DNA from: Thermohalobaculum sp038528605
GTDB lineage: Bacteria > Pseudomonadota > Alphaproteobacteria > Rhodobacterales > Rhodobacteraceae
DNA: 14,709 nucleotides
Direction of reading: 5' to 3'
Assembly (NCBI GenBank): GCA_038528605.1
Contig: JBCBEP010000083.1
Location: 1 to 14,709, forward strand
Shown: in pieces, positions 1 to 6,859 of the stretch
Numbering within the stretch: position 1 is the first letter of the stretch
Layout of the letters: each line of letters starts with the position of its first letter
Program-made: the position numbers and the translations under genes
The notes under the pieces: generated by a model
The model's database searches: none
The model's input: the letters and a program-made list of their open reading frames with translations, nothing else
What the model was told of the DNA's origin: nothing

Positions 1-2
1 GC

Positions 3-149
3 CTCTTCCAGCTCGACATCCGCGAGACCGAGACGCTCGAGACCAATTTCGGCGGGGGCGACGACACGGCCGTCCTGGTCGGCAACATCCTCGACGAGAT
101 CGCGCTGGAGCTCGACGGGGGCGACGGCTTCGACGTGCTCGACCTCTCT
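3..149 (+). repeat. RTX protein internal module, copy 1 (partial)
   Basis: This stretch encodes LFQLDIRETETLETNFGGGD and continues to LDGGDGFDVLDLS. The same module begins again at 828 (LFELDIRNTETLETNFGSGD, continuing to LDGGDGVDTLDFS), 825 bp downstream in the same frame. Protein similarity is high, but the DNA has diverged at many third positions, so the duplication is old and maintained. The module may extend left of the window. Confidence 0.8.
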
Positions 150-1442
150 CAGCTCAACCCGGACGTGGAAGTCGACATCGTGAACGGCACGATCGGCAGC
201 GCGACCTTCCAGAACTTCGAGCGGGTGATCGGCACCGACGGCAACGATGTCTTCATCAGCGACGGCGTCACCGAGATCGATGGCGGCGACGGCATCGACA
301 CGGTCGACTTCTCGAAGCTCGACCAAGGCGTGAACATCAACCTGCTGCAGCTGGGGGCAGACATCGACCTCGGCATCGGCATCGCGGTCGAGATTGCAGC
401 AGCGGCTGAAGACCCGCTCGAGGCCGAGATCGCGCCCGAGCAGATCACCGTCAACAATGTCCAGAACGTCGAGAACGTGATCGGCACCGAGTTCGACGAC
501 GAGATCCGCAGCAACAACGGCGACAACACCCTCCGCGGCCTCGGCGGGGACGACTTCCTCTTCGGCCGCGGCGGGCGCGATGTGCTGATCGGCGGCAAGG
601 GGGACGACGAAGTGCTCGGCCGCAACGGCAACGACCTGATGATCTGGAACAACGGCGACGGCTCGGACCTGCTCAACGGCGGCCAAGGCGACGACACGGT
701 CCAGGTCAACTTCAACACCGACCTCGTCAACGAAGACCTCCAGAACGACGACACCGCCCGCATCGAAGAAAGCGCCGACGGCATCACCTTCGCCCGCACC
801 GAATTGAACGGCCAGTCCGTGAACGGCCTCTTCGAGCTCGACATCCGTAACACAGAGACGCTGGAGACCAATTTCGGCAGCGGCGACGACACCGCCGAGA
901 TCGCCGGCGACGTGCTGGACGAGATCTTCCTCGATCTCGACGGCGGGGATGGCGTTGATACGCTCGACTTCAGCCTGGCTTCCGAAGATGTCCGCGTTGA
1001 CCTGACAACTGGCATCATCAACCCGGTCTTGTCGAGCCAAGCCGGCTCGGCCCTTAACTTCGAAAACGTCATCGGCACTGACTTCGACGACACCATCACC
1101 GGCACCGACGACGCCAACGTCATCGATGGCGGTGTGGGCGTCGACTTCATCAGCGCGCGAAGCGGCGACAACACGCTCACCGGCGGTGCTGACCAAGACG
1201 TCTTTGTCTTCACCGAAAGCGATACGGGGCGCGATACAATCACCGATTTCGAGAACGGTCTCGATATCGTGGCGATCGTAAGCGGGCCCTTCGACAACGC
1301 TTCGGAGGTGCTCGATGAGCTGGTCGCTGTCGACGGTGGCGTGGAGCTCGAGTTCGGCTCCAAGACCATCTTCTTCGAAGGGGCCGAGCTGGGCGACTTC
1401 TCCGAAGACGACTTCTTCGTAGACGGTATCCTCGTCCTCTGA
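3..1442 (+). CDS. RTX/hemolysin-type calcium-binding protein, C-terminal part (5' end outside window)
   Basis: The reading frame is open from base 3 with no start needed, and the product is 479 visible residues ending at TGA 1440-1442. The Met at 135 is internal, because the codons before it encode a module that recurs at 828. Glycine/aspartate nonapeptides of the GGxGxDxUx type run through 531-710 (for example GGKGDDEVLG and GGQGDDTVQV), with isolated copies such as GTDGNDVF and GTDFDDTI elsewhere. These form calcium-binding parallel beta-rolls in this family. The last 90 or so residues (from about 1167) follow the pattern GGADQDVFVF, then TITDFENGLD, then a hydrophobic end FFVDGILVL, which is typical of uncleaved C-terminal type I secretion signals. 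The protein is strongly acidic and has no cysteine in the visible part. Family and secretion route are established knowledge; the specific role (adhesin, S-layer-like or enzyme) cannot be told because the N-terminus is missing. Confidence 0.93.
   Translation, partial: LFQLDIRETETLETNFGGGDDTAVLVGNILDEIALELDGGDGFDVLDLSQLNPDVEVDIVNGTIGSATFQNFERVIGTDGNDVFISDGVTEIDGGDGIDTVDFSKLDQGVNINLLQLGADIDLGIGIAVEIAAAAEDPLEAEIAPEQITVNNVQNVENVIGTEFDDEIRSNNGDNTLRGLGGDDFLFGRGGRDVLIGGKGDDEVLGRNGNDLMIWNNGDGSDLLNGGQGDDTVQVNFNTDLVNEDLQNDDTARIEESADGITFARTELNGQSVNGLFELDIRNTETLETNFGSGDDTAEIAGDVLDEIFLDLDGGDGVDTLDFSLASEDVRVDLTTGIINPVLSSQAGSALNFENVIGTDFDDTITGTDDANVIDGGVGVDFISARSGDNTLTGGADQDVFVFTESDTGRDTITDFENGLDIVAIVSGPFDNASEVLDELVAVDGGVELEFGSKTIFFEGAELGDFSEDDFFVDGILVL
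828..974 (+). repeat. RTX protein internal module, copy 2
   Basis: This is the second copy of the module seen at 3-149, again followed about 40 residues later by an NFE(N/R)VIGTD segment (FERVIGTD near 217, FENVIGTD near 1059). The two copies show that the protein is built from roughly 275-residue super-repeats, each holding a linker strand segment and RTX motifs. Confidence 0.8.
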
Positions 1443-1472
1443 CCCATCGCGGTAAGCGCAGCGCCACAACAG

Positions 1473-1498
1473 CCCCGCCGTTCTCCGGAACGGCGGGG
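1473..1498. terminator. Strong hairpin between convergent genes
   Basis: There is a perfect 11-bp stem (CCCCGCCGTTC at 1473-1483 with GAACGGCGGGG at 1488-1498) closed by TCCG, so the RNA has an extra-stable C(UNCG)G tetraloop. It lies 31 bp after the RTX stop and 105 bp past the stop of the opposite-strand gene. No T-tract follows on the + strand (TCGCG), and only a weak one (CTGTTGTGG) follows on the - strand. It is probably a terminator or 3' end stabiliser for the RTX transcript, possibly acting on both strands. Confidence 0.65.
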
Positions 1499-1547
1499 TC
1501 GCGCCGTCGATCGGGAGCGTCGATCAGGGCGTCGTCAAACGGCCGCA

Positions 1548-1572
1548 AAGCGCGGGAGACTGCGCGGCGCTT
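1548..1572 (-). terminator. Weak hairpin downstream of the membrane-protein gene
   Basis: A 6-bp stem AAGCGC/GCGCTT (1567-1572 with 1548-1553) with a 13-base loop lies about 30 bases past the stop of the leftward gene. On the - strand it is followed by TGCGGCC rather than a T-run. It could end or stabilise the leftward operon transcript, but a stem this short arises easily by chance in GC-rich DNA. Confidence 0.25.
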
Positions 1573-1603
1573 CTCCGGACACACCCATGCGCTGCGCCAC
1601 CGG

Positions 1604-2503
1604 TCACCTCTTGGAACGCGCACGCTCATGCGCCTCGGCCAGCCGTTCCATATTCCCGAGTGCCTCGAAGAAGGTCTGGCGTTGCTGGCGAGGGGTGAGC
1701 GTATGGCCGTGCTTGGCAAGCCATGGTTCCTGCTGCGCCAGCGCTCGGTAGAGAACGTCCGCCTCCCGCGTCATCGACAGGATCGCTGCCGTGCTCATCA
1801 TCACCGCAACCAGCGAGAAGAAGAGGCCCCACGCCACGCCAAAGGTGATGCCCAGCCCTATGGCGGACGATCCGATCGCACGGTCCAGCGGCGTGAGCGC
1901 AGCAATCATCGCATCGCCCCCGTTGCGCGCCGCGACGGCGAAGAGGAGAGCGAGGACGATCTGGCTGACGGCAAGGCCGAAGCTGAAGCCCCGACCTGTG
2001 AGCATGCCGACGCAAACGCTCACCTGATGCCGTCCAAGCGCCACCGAGATCAGTGTCAACGTCATCAGGACGACGAGCAGATCGGTGAATTTGGCGGGCG
2101 TCTCGGCCGACGCCTCCGAGATGCGGGTGCCGAGCCACTCCCAACTCATAAGTGCTCGCCCAGCTTCGTGCTGCGCCGAGGTGAAGGTGAGCCAGAAGAA
2201 GGCAATGAGCAGAAGGGTGCCGATCAGCCGAAGGCTGGTCGCCATGCGCCAAGTGTTCGCACCTAGCAAGACCCAGGCAAGCGGTCGTGGCAACCAGCGC
2301 ATGTTCCACTCGCCATTGAGGCCGGTGCTGCGGCACACGATCAATTGCGCCAAGTATAGCGCATAGAGCCAAATCGCCGCTGAAAGGAGCGTAGCCGCCA
2401 TATTGATCTTGGCCAGCGGCGGTGCGAATAGGAGAGCGAGCAGAAACAGTGGCAACGTGAAGAGAGCAGCCAAGGGGCCGTAGAAAAAGACTTTGATGAA
2501 CAT
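1604..2503 (-). CDS. Polytopic inner-membrane protein of unknown function
   Basis: The gene encodes 299 aa with about six hydrophobic helices, near residues 8-28, 34-57, 88-108, 141-158, 172-193 and 213-240. These are followed by a charged, probably cytoplasmic tail (residues 245-299) that looks helical (EPWLAKHGHTL, then FFEALGNMERLAEAHERAR). I do not recognise the family. A competing frame on the same strand is arginine/histidine-rich and lacks membrane character, so this frame was chosen. ATG 2503 has only a weak upstream GGA. The gene starts 28 bp after the transglutaminase stop on the same strand, so it is probably the last gene of the ATP-grasp/alpha-E operon. A membrane partner or transporter for that pathway is possible but unproven. 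Base composition is slightly less GC-rich near the 5' end than in its neighbours. Confidence 0.82.
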   Translation of the reverse strand: MFIKVFFYGPLAALFTLPLFLLALLFAPPLAKINMAATLLSAAIWLYALYLAQLIVCRSTGLNGEWNMRWLPRPLAWVLLGANTWRMATSLRLIGTLLLIAFFWLTFTSAQHEAGRALMSWEWLGTRISEASAETPAKFTDLLVVLMTLTLISVALGRHQVSVCVGMLTGRGFSFGLAVSQIVLALLFAVAARNGGDAMIAALTPLDRAIGSSAIGLGITFGVAWGLFFSLVAVMMSTAAILSMTREADVLYRALAQQEPWLAKHGHTLTPRQQRQTFFEALGNMERLAEAHERARSKR

Positions 2504-2531
2504 TCGTTAGGTCCAGTGAAATACGGCGTTG

Positions 2532-3362
2532 TCAGGACGATTGGCGCTGGCTCTGTTGTTGGGCGGCGGCGACGGCGACGGTGACCTCCATCTCCTCCTC
2601 CGAGCCGGCCATCATGGTGCCGCGGATTGGAGCCGCGTCCGCCGCGTCGAAGCCGGTGCAGAGGCGGATATGGGACGTGGTGGGGCAGACCTCGTGCACC
2701 GGGTCGAAACCTACCCAGCCGAGGCCGTCGAGATGCGCCTCCGCCCAGGCATGGCTCGCCAGCTCCGGCGCCTCGGCATCGTGCAGGTAGCCGACGACAT
2801 AGCGGGCCGGCAGGTCGAGCAGCCGTGCGGCCGAGATGAAGAGATGCGCGAAATCCTGGCAGACGCCCGCGCCGATGGCCGCGGCCTCCGCCGCCGTGGT
2901 CGAGGCGTCCGTCGCTCCCGCCCGATAGTCGAGCCCGGCATGCACCGCTTCGTTCAGCGCGTGGGCGAGGGCGAGGGGGCCCTGCGTCCCCGCCTCCTCC
3001 CGCGCCGCTTCGGCCATGGCCTCCACGGCCGCATCCGGTTCGGTCAGATCCGTCTCACGGAGATACACGCCCGGGCGCAGGCGGGGATCGCGCCCCAGAA
3101 CGCCGGCCTGGTCAAGGGTCTCGACCGTCCCGCGGGCCTGCACGACCAGCGTCTCGCCGCTCCGCCGCTCGAACCACAGCGCCTCCCGCTCGCCGAACCC
3201 GGTCGTGAGCAGCGGCGTGACCGGTTCGTCGTTCACCGTCACCTGCCAGTCCCGAACCACCTGCTGTGCGGTCGGCGTCGGAAACAGGCGGAGGCGCAGC
3301 GCGAGGCCCTGGGCAGCCGGCTCGTAGCGGTACTCTGTGCGATGGTCGACGGTGAGCAGCAT
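2532..3362 (-). CDS. Transglutaminase-like cysteine protease-fold protein
   Basis: The product is 276 aa, about the usual length for the stand-alone bacterial family with a Bact_transglu_N beta domain followed by a Transglut_core domain. The N-terminus LTVDHRTEYRYEPAA is characteristic. The catalytic triad is visible: Cys168 in GAGVCQDFAH, His204 in SHAWAEAHL and Asp220 in GWVGFDPVHE. The C-terminal HIRLCTGFDAADAAPIRG also matches the family. No signal peptide or membrane helix is seen, so it is probably cytoplasmic. The start ATG has a strong ribosome binding site (GAGGGAGGG, 3371-3379). It is third of the conserved set, 44 bp after the alpha-E gene. Family knowledge suggests a peptidase or amide-bond remodelling role on a peptide made or modified by the ATP-grasp protein; the actual substrate is unknown. 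Confidence 0.93.
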   Translation of the reverse strand: MLLTVDHRTEYRYEPAAQGLALRLRLFPTPTAQQVVRDWQVTVNDEPVTPLLTTGFGEREALWFERRSGETLVVQARGTVETLDQAGVLGRDPRLRPGVYLRETDLTEPDAAVEAMAEAAREEAGTQGPLALAHALNEAVHAGLDYRAGATDASTTAAEAAAIGAGVCQDFAHLFISAARLLDLPARYVVGYLHDAEAPELASHAWAEAHLDGLGWVGFDPVHEVCPTTSHIRLCTGFDAADAAPIRGTMMAGSEEEMEVTVAVAAAQQQSQRQSS

Positions 3363-3406
3363 GGGCTCGGCCCTCCCTCAGGCCGCTCTCGCGCGGTCGG
3401 GCGCGC

Positions 3407-4336
3407 TCAGAAGTGATACGCGCGGTAGATCTCGGAGTTGAGGCGGCGGGTGTGGTTCACCGCGCCGATGATGAACTCGTGAAGCCCTTGCTCGAAGAGC
3501 TCGCCCATCTCCGCATCGCCCAGCTTGGCGATCATCTCGGAGGCGGTGGCGTGGCAGGCATGGCGCTCGCCGTAACCGCGGGCGAGGCGGTCGAGACAGT
3601 CCCCGATCTGGTCGTAGCAGAAGGCCACGGAGCGGGGGAAAGACCGGTTCAGGATCATGAAATCGGCGATCTTCCAGGGGCTGTAGTCCCCCCGGTAGAC
3701 ATGATGGAAGGCGCGGAGGGCGGAGGTGGCGTGGAGTACGCTGGTCCACTGGTGATGGTCGCGCCCGCCGCCCACCACCTCGGTCTCGGGCAGCAGGACG
3801 TAGTACTTCACGTCGAGCAGCCGGAGGGTCATGTCCGCCCGCTCCACATGCACGCCGAGGGTGAGAAAGTCGTAGCGGTCGTGGCGGAGCATCGAGGTCA
3901 TCGTCGCCCCGCGGAAATGCGCGACCCGCTGCTTCACCCAATCGAGCAACACCGGGAGGTCACGCGTCGCCTGGCCGGAGTCCACCTCCTCGAGCCGCCG
4001 CCAGCCCTCGTTCAGCGCTTCCCACATCTCGCGGGTCAGGGCCGTGCGCACGGCGCGGCCGTTGGCGCGGGCGGCGCGGAGACAGGCGCGGATGGAGGAG
4101 GGGTTCTCGCCATCGAGCATCAGGCCGCGGACGATGGCCGCATCGCTGATCGTCGCCTCGTCCTCGAACATCTCGGCCGAGCCGGAGGCAGCGGCGACGG
4201 ACCGCCACTCCCGGTCGGAATACGAGCCCGGCAGCATCGCCATGCGATGCCCCATCTCGATCAGCCGCGCGGTGCACTCGGCCCGCTCCATGTAACGCGC
4301 AGTCCAGTAGAGGCTTTCAGCGGTCCTGCTCAGCAT
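3407..4336 (-). CDS. Alpha-E domain protein (DUF403)
   Basis: The product is 309 aa, the usual length for the family, and all alpha-helical in appearance. The N-terminus MLSRTAESLYWTARYMERAE is the hallmark of the alpha-E domain (Pfam Alpha-E, formerly DUF403). Other matching stretches are SIRACLRAARANGRAVR, TMLRHDRYDFLTLGVHVERAD-like helices, and the C-terminal HEFIIGAVNHTRRLNSEIYR. The biochemical function is not established; genes of this family are nearly always next to a circularly permuted ATP-grasp gene and a transglutaminase gene, as here. The start ATG (4334-4336) lies one base past the stop of the 78-aa upstream ORF (TGA-G-ATG), which implies translational coupling. Confidence 0.93.
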   Translation of the reverse strand: MLSRTAESLYWTARYMERAECTARLIEMGHRMAMLPGSYSDREWRSVAAASGSAEMFEDEATISDAAIVRGLMLDGENPSSIRACLRAARANGRAVRTALTREMWEALNEGWRRLEEVDSGQATRDLPVLLDWVKQRVAHFRGATMTSMLRHDRYDFLTLGVHVERADMTLRLLDVKYYVLLPETEVVGGGRDHHQWTSVLHATSALRAFHHVYRGDYSPWKIADFMILNRSFPRSVAFCYDQIGDCLDRLARGYGERHACHATASEMIAKLGDAEMGELFEQGLHEFIIGAVNHTRRLNSEIYRAYHF

Positions 4337-4337
4337 C

Positions 4338-4574
4338 TCAATCCGTCCGCTCGGTCTCGAGTGATGTGTCGGCGCTGTCCGCGGCCAGGTGTCCCTCGCA
4401 GGCCGGGCCCACGACGACGCCGATCAGCGTGCCTTCCGCGCATTCCGCGTCCTCGGCGAACATCACATCCGCCGTCTCCGGCATCATCATGACCCCCGCA
4501 CCGACCATGAGGGCGAAGCCGAGCAGGACGAGAGCTGCGGTGCCAGCGAGGCTTTCGGGCCAGGCGAGCCTCAT
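4338..4574 (-). CDS. Small single-helix membrane protein interleaved in the ATP-grasp/alpha-E operon
   Basis: The product is 78 aa. One hydrophobic helix spans residues 9-31 (LAGTAALVLLGFALMVGAGV), after a short N-terminus with one Arg, and an acidic C-terminal part carries two cysteines, Cys45 and Cys59 (AECAEG and GPACEG), that could form a disulfide if exported. The tail (AADSADTSLETERTD) is polar and acidic. I do not recognise the family. Its start overlaps the ATP-grasp stop as ATGA (4571-4574), and its stop is one base before the alpha-E start (TGAGATG), so the ORF exactly fills the gap. That packing is the main argument that it is a real gene and not a chance frame. It could be a membrane anchor, a lipoprotein-like factor or even a peptide substrate for the cluster; this is inference. 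Confidence 0.75.
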   Translation of the reverse strand: MRLAWPESLAGTAALVLLGFALMVGAGVMMMPETADVMFAEDAECAEGTLIGVVVGPACEGHLAADSADTSLETERTD

Positions 4575-5977
4575 TCGCTCAGCACCCAGGTGTCCTTCAC
4601 CCCGCCGCCCTGGCTGGAGTTGACCACCAGGCTGCCCTCCTTCAGCGCCACGCGGGTGAGGCCGCCGGGGACGAGACGCATGGATTTGCCGACGAGACAG
4701 AAGGGCCGGAAATCCACATGACGCGCACCGATGCCGCTCGGCGCCAGCGTCGGCGTTGCCGAAAGCGCGAGAGTGGGCTGAGCGATGAAGTTTGCCGGAT
4801 CGTCCCGCAGCTTCTTCTCGAACTGCGCGCGCTGCTCGGCAGTGCTTTTGGGGCCGATCAGCATGCCGTAGCCGCCGGAGCCGTGAACCTCCTTCACGAC
4901 CAGCTCCTCGAGATTGCCGATCACATGGGCGCAGGCATCCTTCTCGGAGCAGCGCCAGGTGGGGATGTTCTCGAGGATCGGGCTTTCGCCGAGATAGAAG
5001 CGGATCATCTCGGGCACGTAGGTATAGACCGCCTTGTCGTCCGCCACGCCCGCCCCGGGTGCCGAGCAGAGCGTGACGCCGCCGGAGCGGTAGACATTGA
5101 AGAGCCCCGGCACGCCCAGCACGCTGTCGGCCCGGAAGGCCAGCGGATCGATGAAATCATCATCGATGCGCTTGTAGATCACGTCCACGCGCTGCGGGCC
5201 GCGCGTGGTGCGCATCCAGCAGAGGCCGTCCTCCACGAAGAGGTCCTGCGGCTCGACGAGTTCGACGCCCATGAGATCGGCGAGGAAGGAGTGCTCGTAG
5301 TAAGCGGAGTTGAAGGAGCCCGGTGTCAGCACCACCACGTTCGGCTCGTCCTTGCAGGCGGGCGGGGCCACTTCCTCGAGGGTCGCGCGCAGGTCGTCCG
5401 GATACCGGTCCACCGGCTCCACGGCGCCGCCGGAGAAAAGTTCCGGGAACATGCGCATCATGATCTCGCGGTTCTCGAGCATGTAGCTGACACCCGAGGG
5501 CGTGCGGCAGTTGTCCTCCAGCACTTGGAACTTCTCGGGCGCCGTGCGCACGATGTCGATGCCGACGATGTGGGAGTAGACGCGCCCCGGCGGCTCCACC
5601 CCCACCATCGCCGGCTGGAAGGCCTCGTTGTTGTAGACCAGCCGTTCGGGGATGATCCCGGCCTTCATAATCTCGCCGCGGTGGTAGACATCGTAGAGAA
5701 AGGCGTTGAGGGCACGGGCCCGCTGGCGGATCCCCCGGTCGAGCTTCCGCCACTCCGCGGCGGCGAAGACGCGGGGGATGAGATCGAAGGGGATCAGCCG
5801 CTCCGGGTCGCCCCCCTCGCCATACACCGCGAAGGTGATGCCGATGCGCCGGAAGATCGCCTCCGCCTCGGCCGAACGGGTGCGCAGCGTGTCGATCCCG
5901 GCCGCTTCGATCCAGGCGGAGACGCGCTCATAGGCGGGGCGGATACCCCCGTCCGGCGCGGTCATCTCGTTGAACAT
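4571..5977 (-). CDS. Circularly permuted ATP-grasp protein (DUF404/DUF407 type)
   Basis: The product is 468 aa, close to the usual 470-490 of the family (CP_ATPgrasp). The typical opening FNEMTAPDGGIRPAYERV is present. Conserved blocks are LVYNNEAFQPAMVG (113-126), QVLEDNCRTPSGVSYMLENR (151-170), LTPGSFNSAYYEHSFLA (217-233), DVIYKRIDDDFIDPLAF (265-281) and the nucleotide-binding glycine loop VVKEVHGSGGYGML (360-373), with Lys362 a likely ATP ligand. ATP-grasp enzymes join a carboxylate to an amine through an acyl phosphate; this permuted subgroup is predicted to be an amidoligase whose product is unknown. It is the first gene of the leftward operon. ATG 5975-5977 has a strong Shine-Dalgarno GAGGGAGGT (5981-5989). 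Its stop overlaps the start of the next gene by ATGA. Confidence 0.95.
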   Translation of the reverse strand: MFNEMTAPDGGIRPAYERVSAWIEAAGIDTLRTRSAEAEAIFRRIGITFAVYGEGGDPERLIPFDLIPRVFAAAEWRKLDRGIRQRARALNAFLYDVYHRGEIMKAGIIPERLVYNNEAFQPAMVGVEPPGRVYSHIVGIDIVRTAPEKFQVLEDNCRTPSGVSYMLENREIMMRMFPELFSGGAVEPVDRYPDDLRATLEEVAPPACKDEPNVVVLTPGSFNSAYYEHSFLADLMGVELVEPQDLFVEDGLCWMRTTRGPQRVDVIYKRIDDDFIDPLAFRADSVLGVPGLFNVYRSGGVTLCSAPGAGVADDKAVYTYVPEMIRFYLGESPILENIPTWRCSEKDACAHVIGNLEELVVKEVHGSGGYGMLIGPKSTAEQRAQFEKKLRDDPANFIAQPTLALSATPTLAPSGIGARHVDFRPFCLVGKSMRLVPGGLTRVALKEGSLVVNSSQGGGVKDTWVLSE

Positions 5978-5980
5978 GCG

Positions 5981-5989
5981 ACCTCCCTC
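5981..5989 (-). promoter_or_regulatory. Ribosome binding site of the ATP-grasp gene
   Basis: GAGGGAGGT on the - strand, three bases before ATG 5977 when measured from the last T and about seven from the purine core. It is unusually complete for this window and fixes the start of the operon's first gene. Confidence 0.7.
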
Positions 5990-6031
5990 TGGCCGCGCCC
6001 GGCCTTGGCGGGCGGGCTGCGGGACCGGCGG

Positions 6032-6051
6032 GGGACGCAGAGTGGCGTCCC
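6032..6051. promoter_or_regulatory. Hairpin or operator-like inverted repeat upstream of the ATP-grasp operon
   Basis: GGGACGC (6032-6038) and GCGTCCC (6045-6051) form a perfect 7-bp inverted repeat with a 6-base centre. It lies 55-74 bases upstream of the ATP-grasp start in the 215-bp divergent spacer. It could be a leader hairpin or a protein-binding site. No regulator gene is adjacent. Confidence 0.3.
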
Positions 6052-6125
6052 ATGCTGCGCTGCGAGCTTAACCAGCGCGGGGCGGGGCGCAAGGCGGCCG
6101 AGGGCACTGAGGGGTTCACGCGGCC

Positions 6126-6153
6126 TTGATTGGACGGAAAGCCTGTGTATTCC
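6126..6153 (+). promoter_or_regulatory. Candidate sigma-70-like promoter for the small membrane protein gene
   Basis: TTGATT (6126-6131), a 16-base spacer and TATTCC (6148-6153) make a weak match to -35/-10 elements, which would place transcription start about 30 bases before ATG 6193. The match is imperfect, but this is the least GC-rich stretch of the divergent spacer. Confidence 0.25.
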
Positions 6154-6192
6154 CGTGCAACGGATGCGTATCGCGGTCTGGAGGAGCCACCC

Positions 6193-6576
6193 ATGCGCCA
6201 TGCAGCGCTTGTTCTCGGCGTCATCGGCGGCGCCGTCGGCATGATCGTCGGCTTCTTCGGCTACGGCTTTGCGGAGGCAGTGGGGTGGATTGCCGGTTTC
6301 GTCAGTGAAATCTCCGAGGAAGCGGCGGCGGAGCTCGGGCCGGACAAGGACCGGACGGACGTCAAGCTGGCCGCCCTCCTCGCGCCCATCGCAGGTATCG
6401 CGGGCGGGGCGATGGTGCTGACCCAGCGGCTGATGGGCGCGGTGCTGCTCGGCGGCTCGGCGGCCGGCATGCTCTGGGGCTTTGGCTTCGGTGTGTTTAC
6501 TATGTTCCCGATCGCGATGTGCGCCCTCGCGGCCGTCTTCGCCCTCCTCGCCTCAGGCCCCCTCGCCGAGCGCTGA
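6193..6576 (+). CDS. Small polytopic membrane protein of unknown function
   Basis: The product is 127 aa. A longer frame begins at 6130, but ATG 6193 is preferred because GGAGGAG (6180-6186) sits six bases before it and because the hydrophobic sequence starts there (MRHAALVLGVIGGAVGMIVG). Four hydrophobic segments are visible, near residues 4-24, 58-76, 80-100 and 100-120, with an acidic loop between the first two (EISEEAAAELGPDKDRTD). The composition, rich in Gly and Ala with GG and GxxxG packing motifs, suggests tightly packed helices. I do not recognise the family. It is divergent from the ATP-grasp operon and not followed closely by a same-strand gene, so it is probably monocistronic. Confidence 0.8.
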   Translation: MRHAALVLGVIGGAVGMIVGFFGYGFAEAVGWIAGFVSEISEEAAAELGPDKDRTDVKLAALLAPIAGIAGGAMVLTQRLMGAVLLGGSAAGMLWGFGFGVFTMFPIAMCALAAVFALLASGPLAER

Positions 6577-6859
6577 AGCGCACACGGCCGTAGCGGATGC
6601 CCGCGCCCACCCACGTCAGGCTACGTGGCAGAACGAAAACACATCACGAACACACCCATTGCGATCCGCAATCGACAGGGACCGCGCCCGCAACCGGCGC
6701 AGCGCCAAGCGCTCGAGGGTTTGCGGTATGCCCCAGGGGTGTCGGACCGGTCCCGTCGACCTTCCGTTGGACCGGAGCACAAAGCGTCGGCCGGATCACG
6801 GAGGGCGTGGAGCCCCGGTCGCACCTCGCAATGACGGGACCGGCCGACTGCCTTCGGTG
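6577..6859. other. Intergenic spacer with short palindromes
   Basis: This spacer between convergent genes has no convincing ORF. It holds two small perfect hairpins, CCACGT/ACGTGG (6611-6616 with 6623-6628) and ATTGCG/CGCAAT (6658-6663 with 6667-6672), neither followed by a T-tract on either strand. Either could serve as a terminator for the converging transcripts. It also holds the larger inverted-repeat element at 6747-6843, listed separately. Confidence 0.5.
6747..6843. repeat. Inverted-repeat element with 11-bp arms
   Basis: CCGGTCCCGTC (6747-6757) and GACGGGACCGG (6833-6843) are perfect inverted copies bounding 75 bases. The left arm overlaps a 10-bp palindrome GGACCGGTCC (6744-6753), and GGACCGG recurs at 6769 and 6837. 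Next to the right arm, the - strand reads GTCATTGCGAGG (6824-6835), a string I associate with dispersed intergenic repeats of some alphaproteobacteria. It may be a REP/MITE-like element; copy number elsewhere in the genome cannot be seen here. Confidence 0.4.

Noticed and set aside
149..1447. A 432-codon - strand frame, Ser/Pro-rich, opposite the RTX gene
   Set aside because: The Ser/Pro-rich product is the mirror of Asp/Gly-rich RTX codons and has no independent support.
4718..6244. A 508-codon open frame on the + strand opposite the ATP-grasp gene
   Set aside because: The His/Arg/Asp-rich product has no recognisable domain, while the opposite strand encodes a complete conserved ATP-grasp protein.
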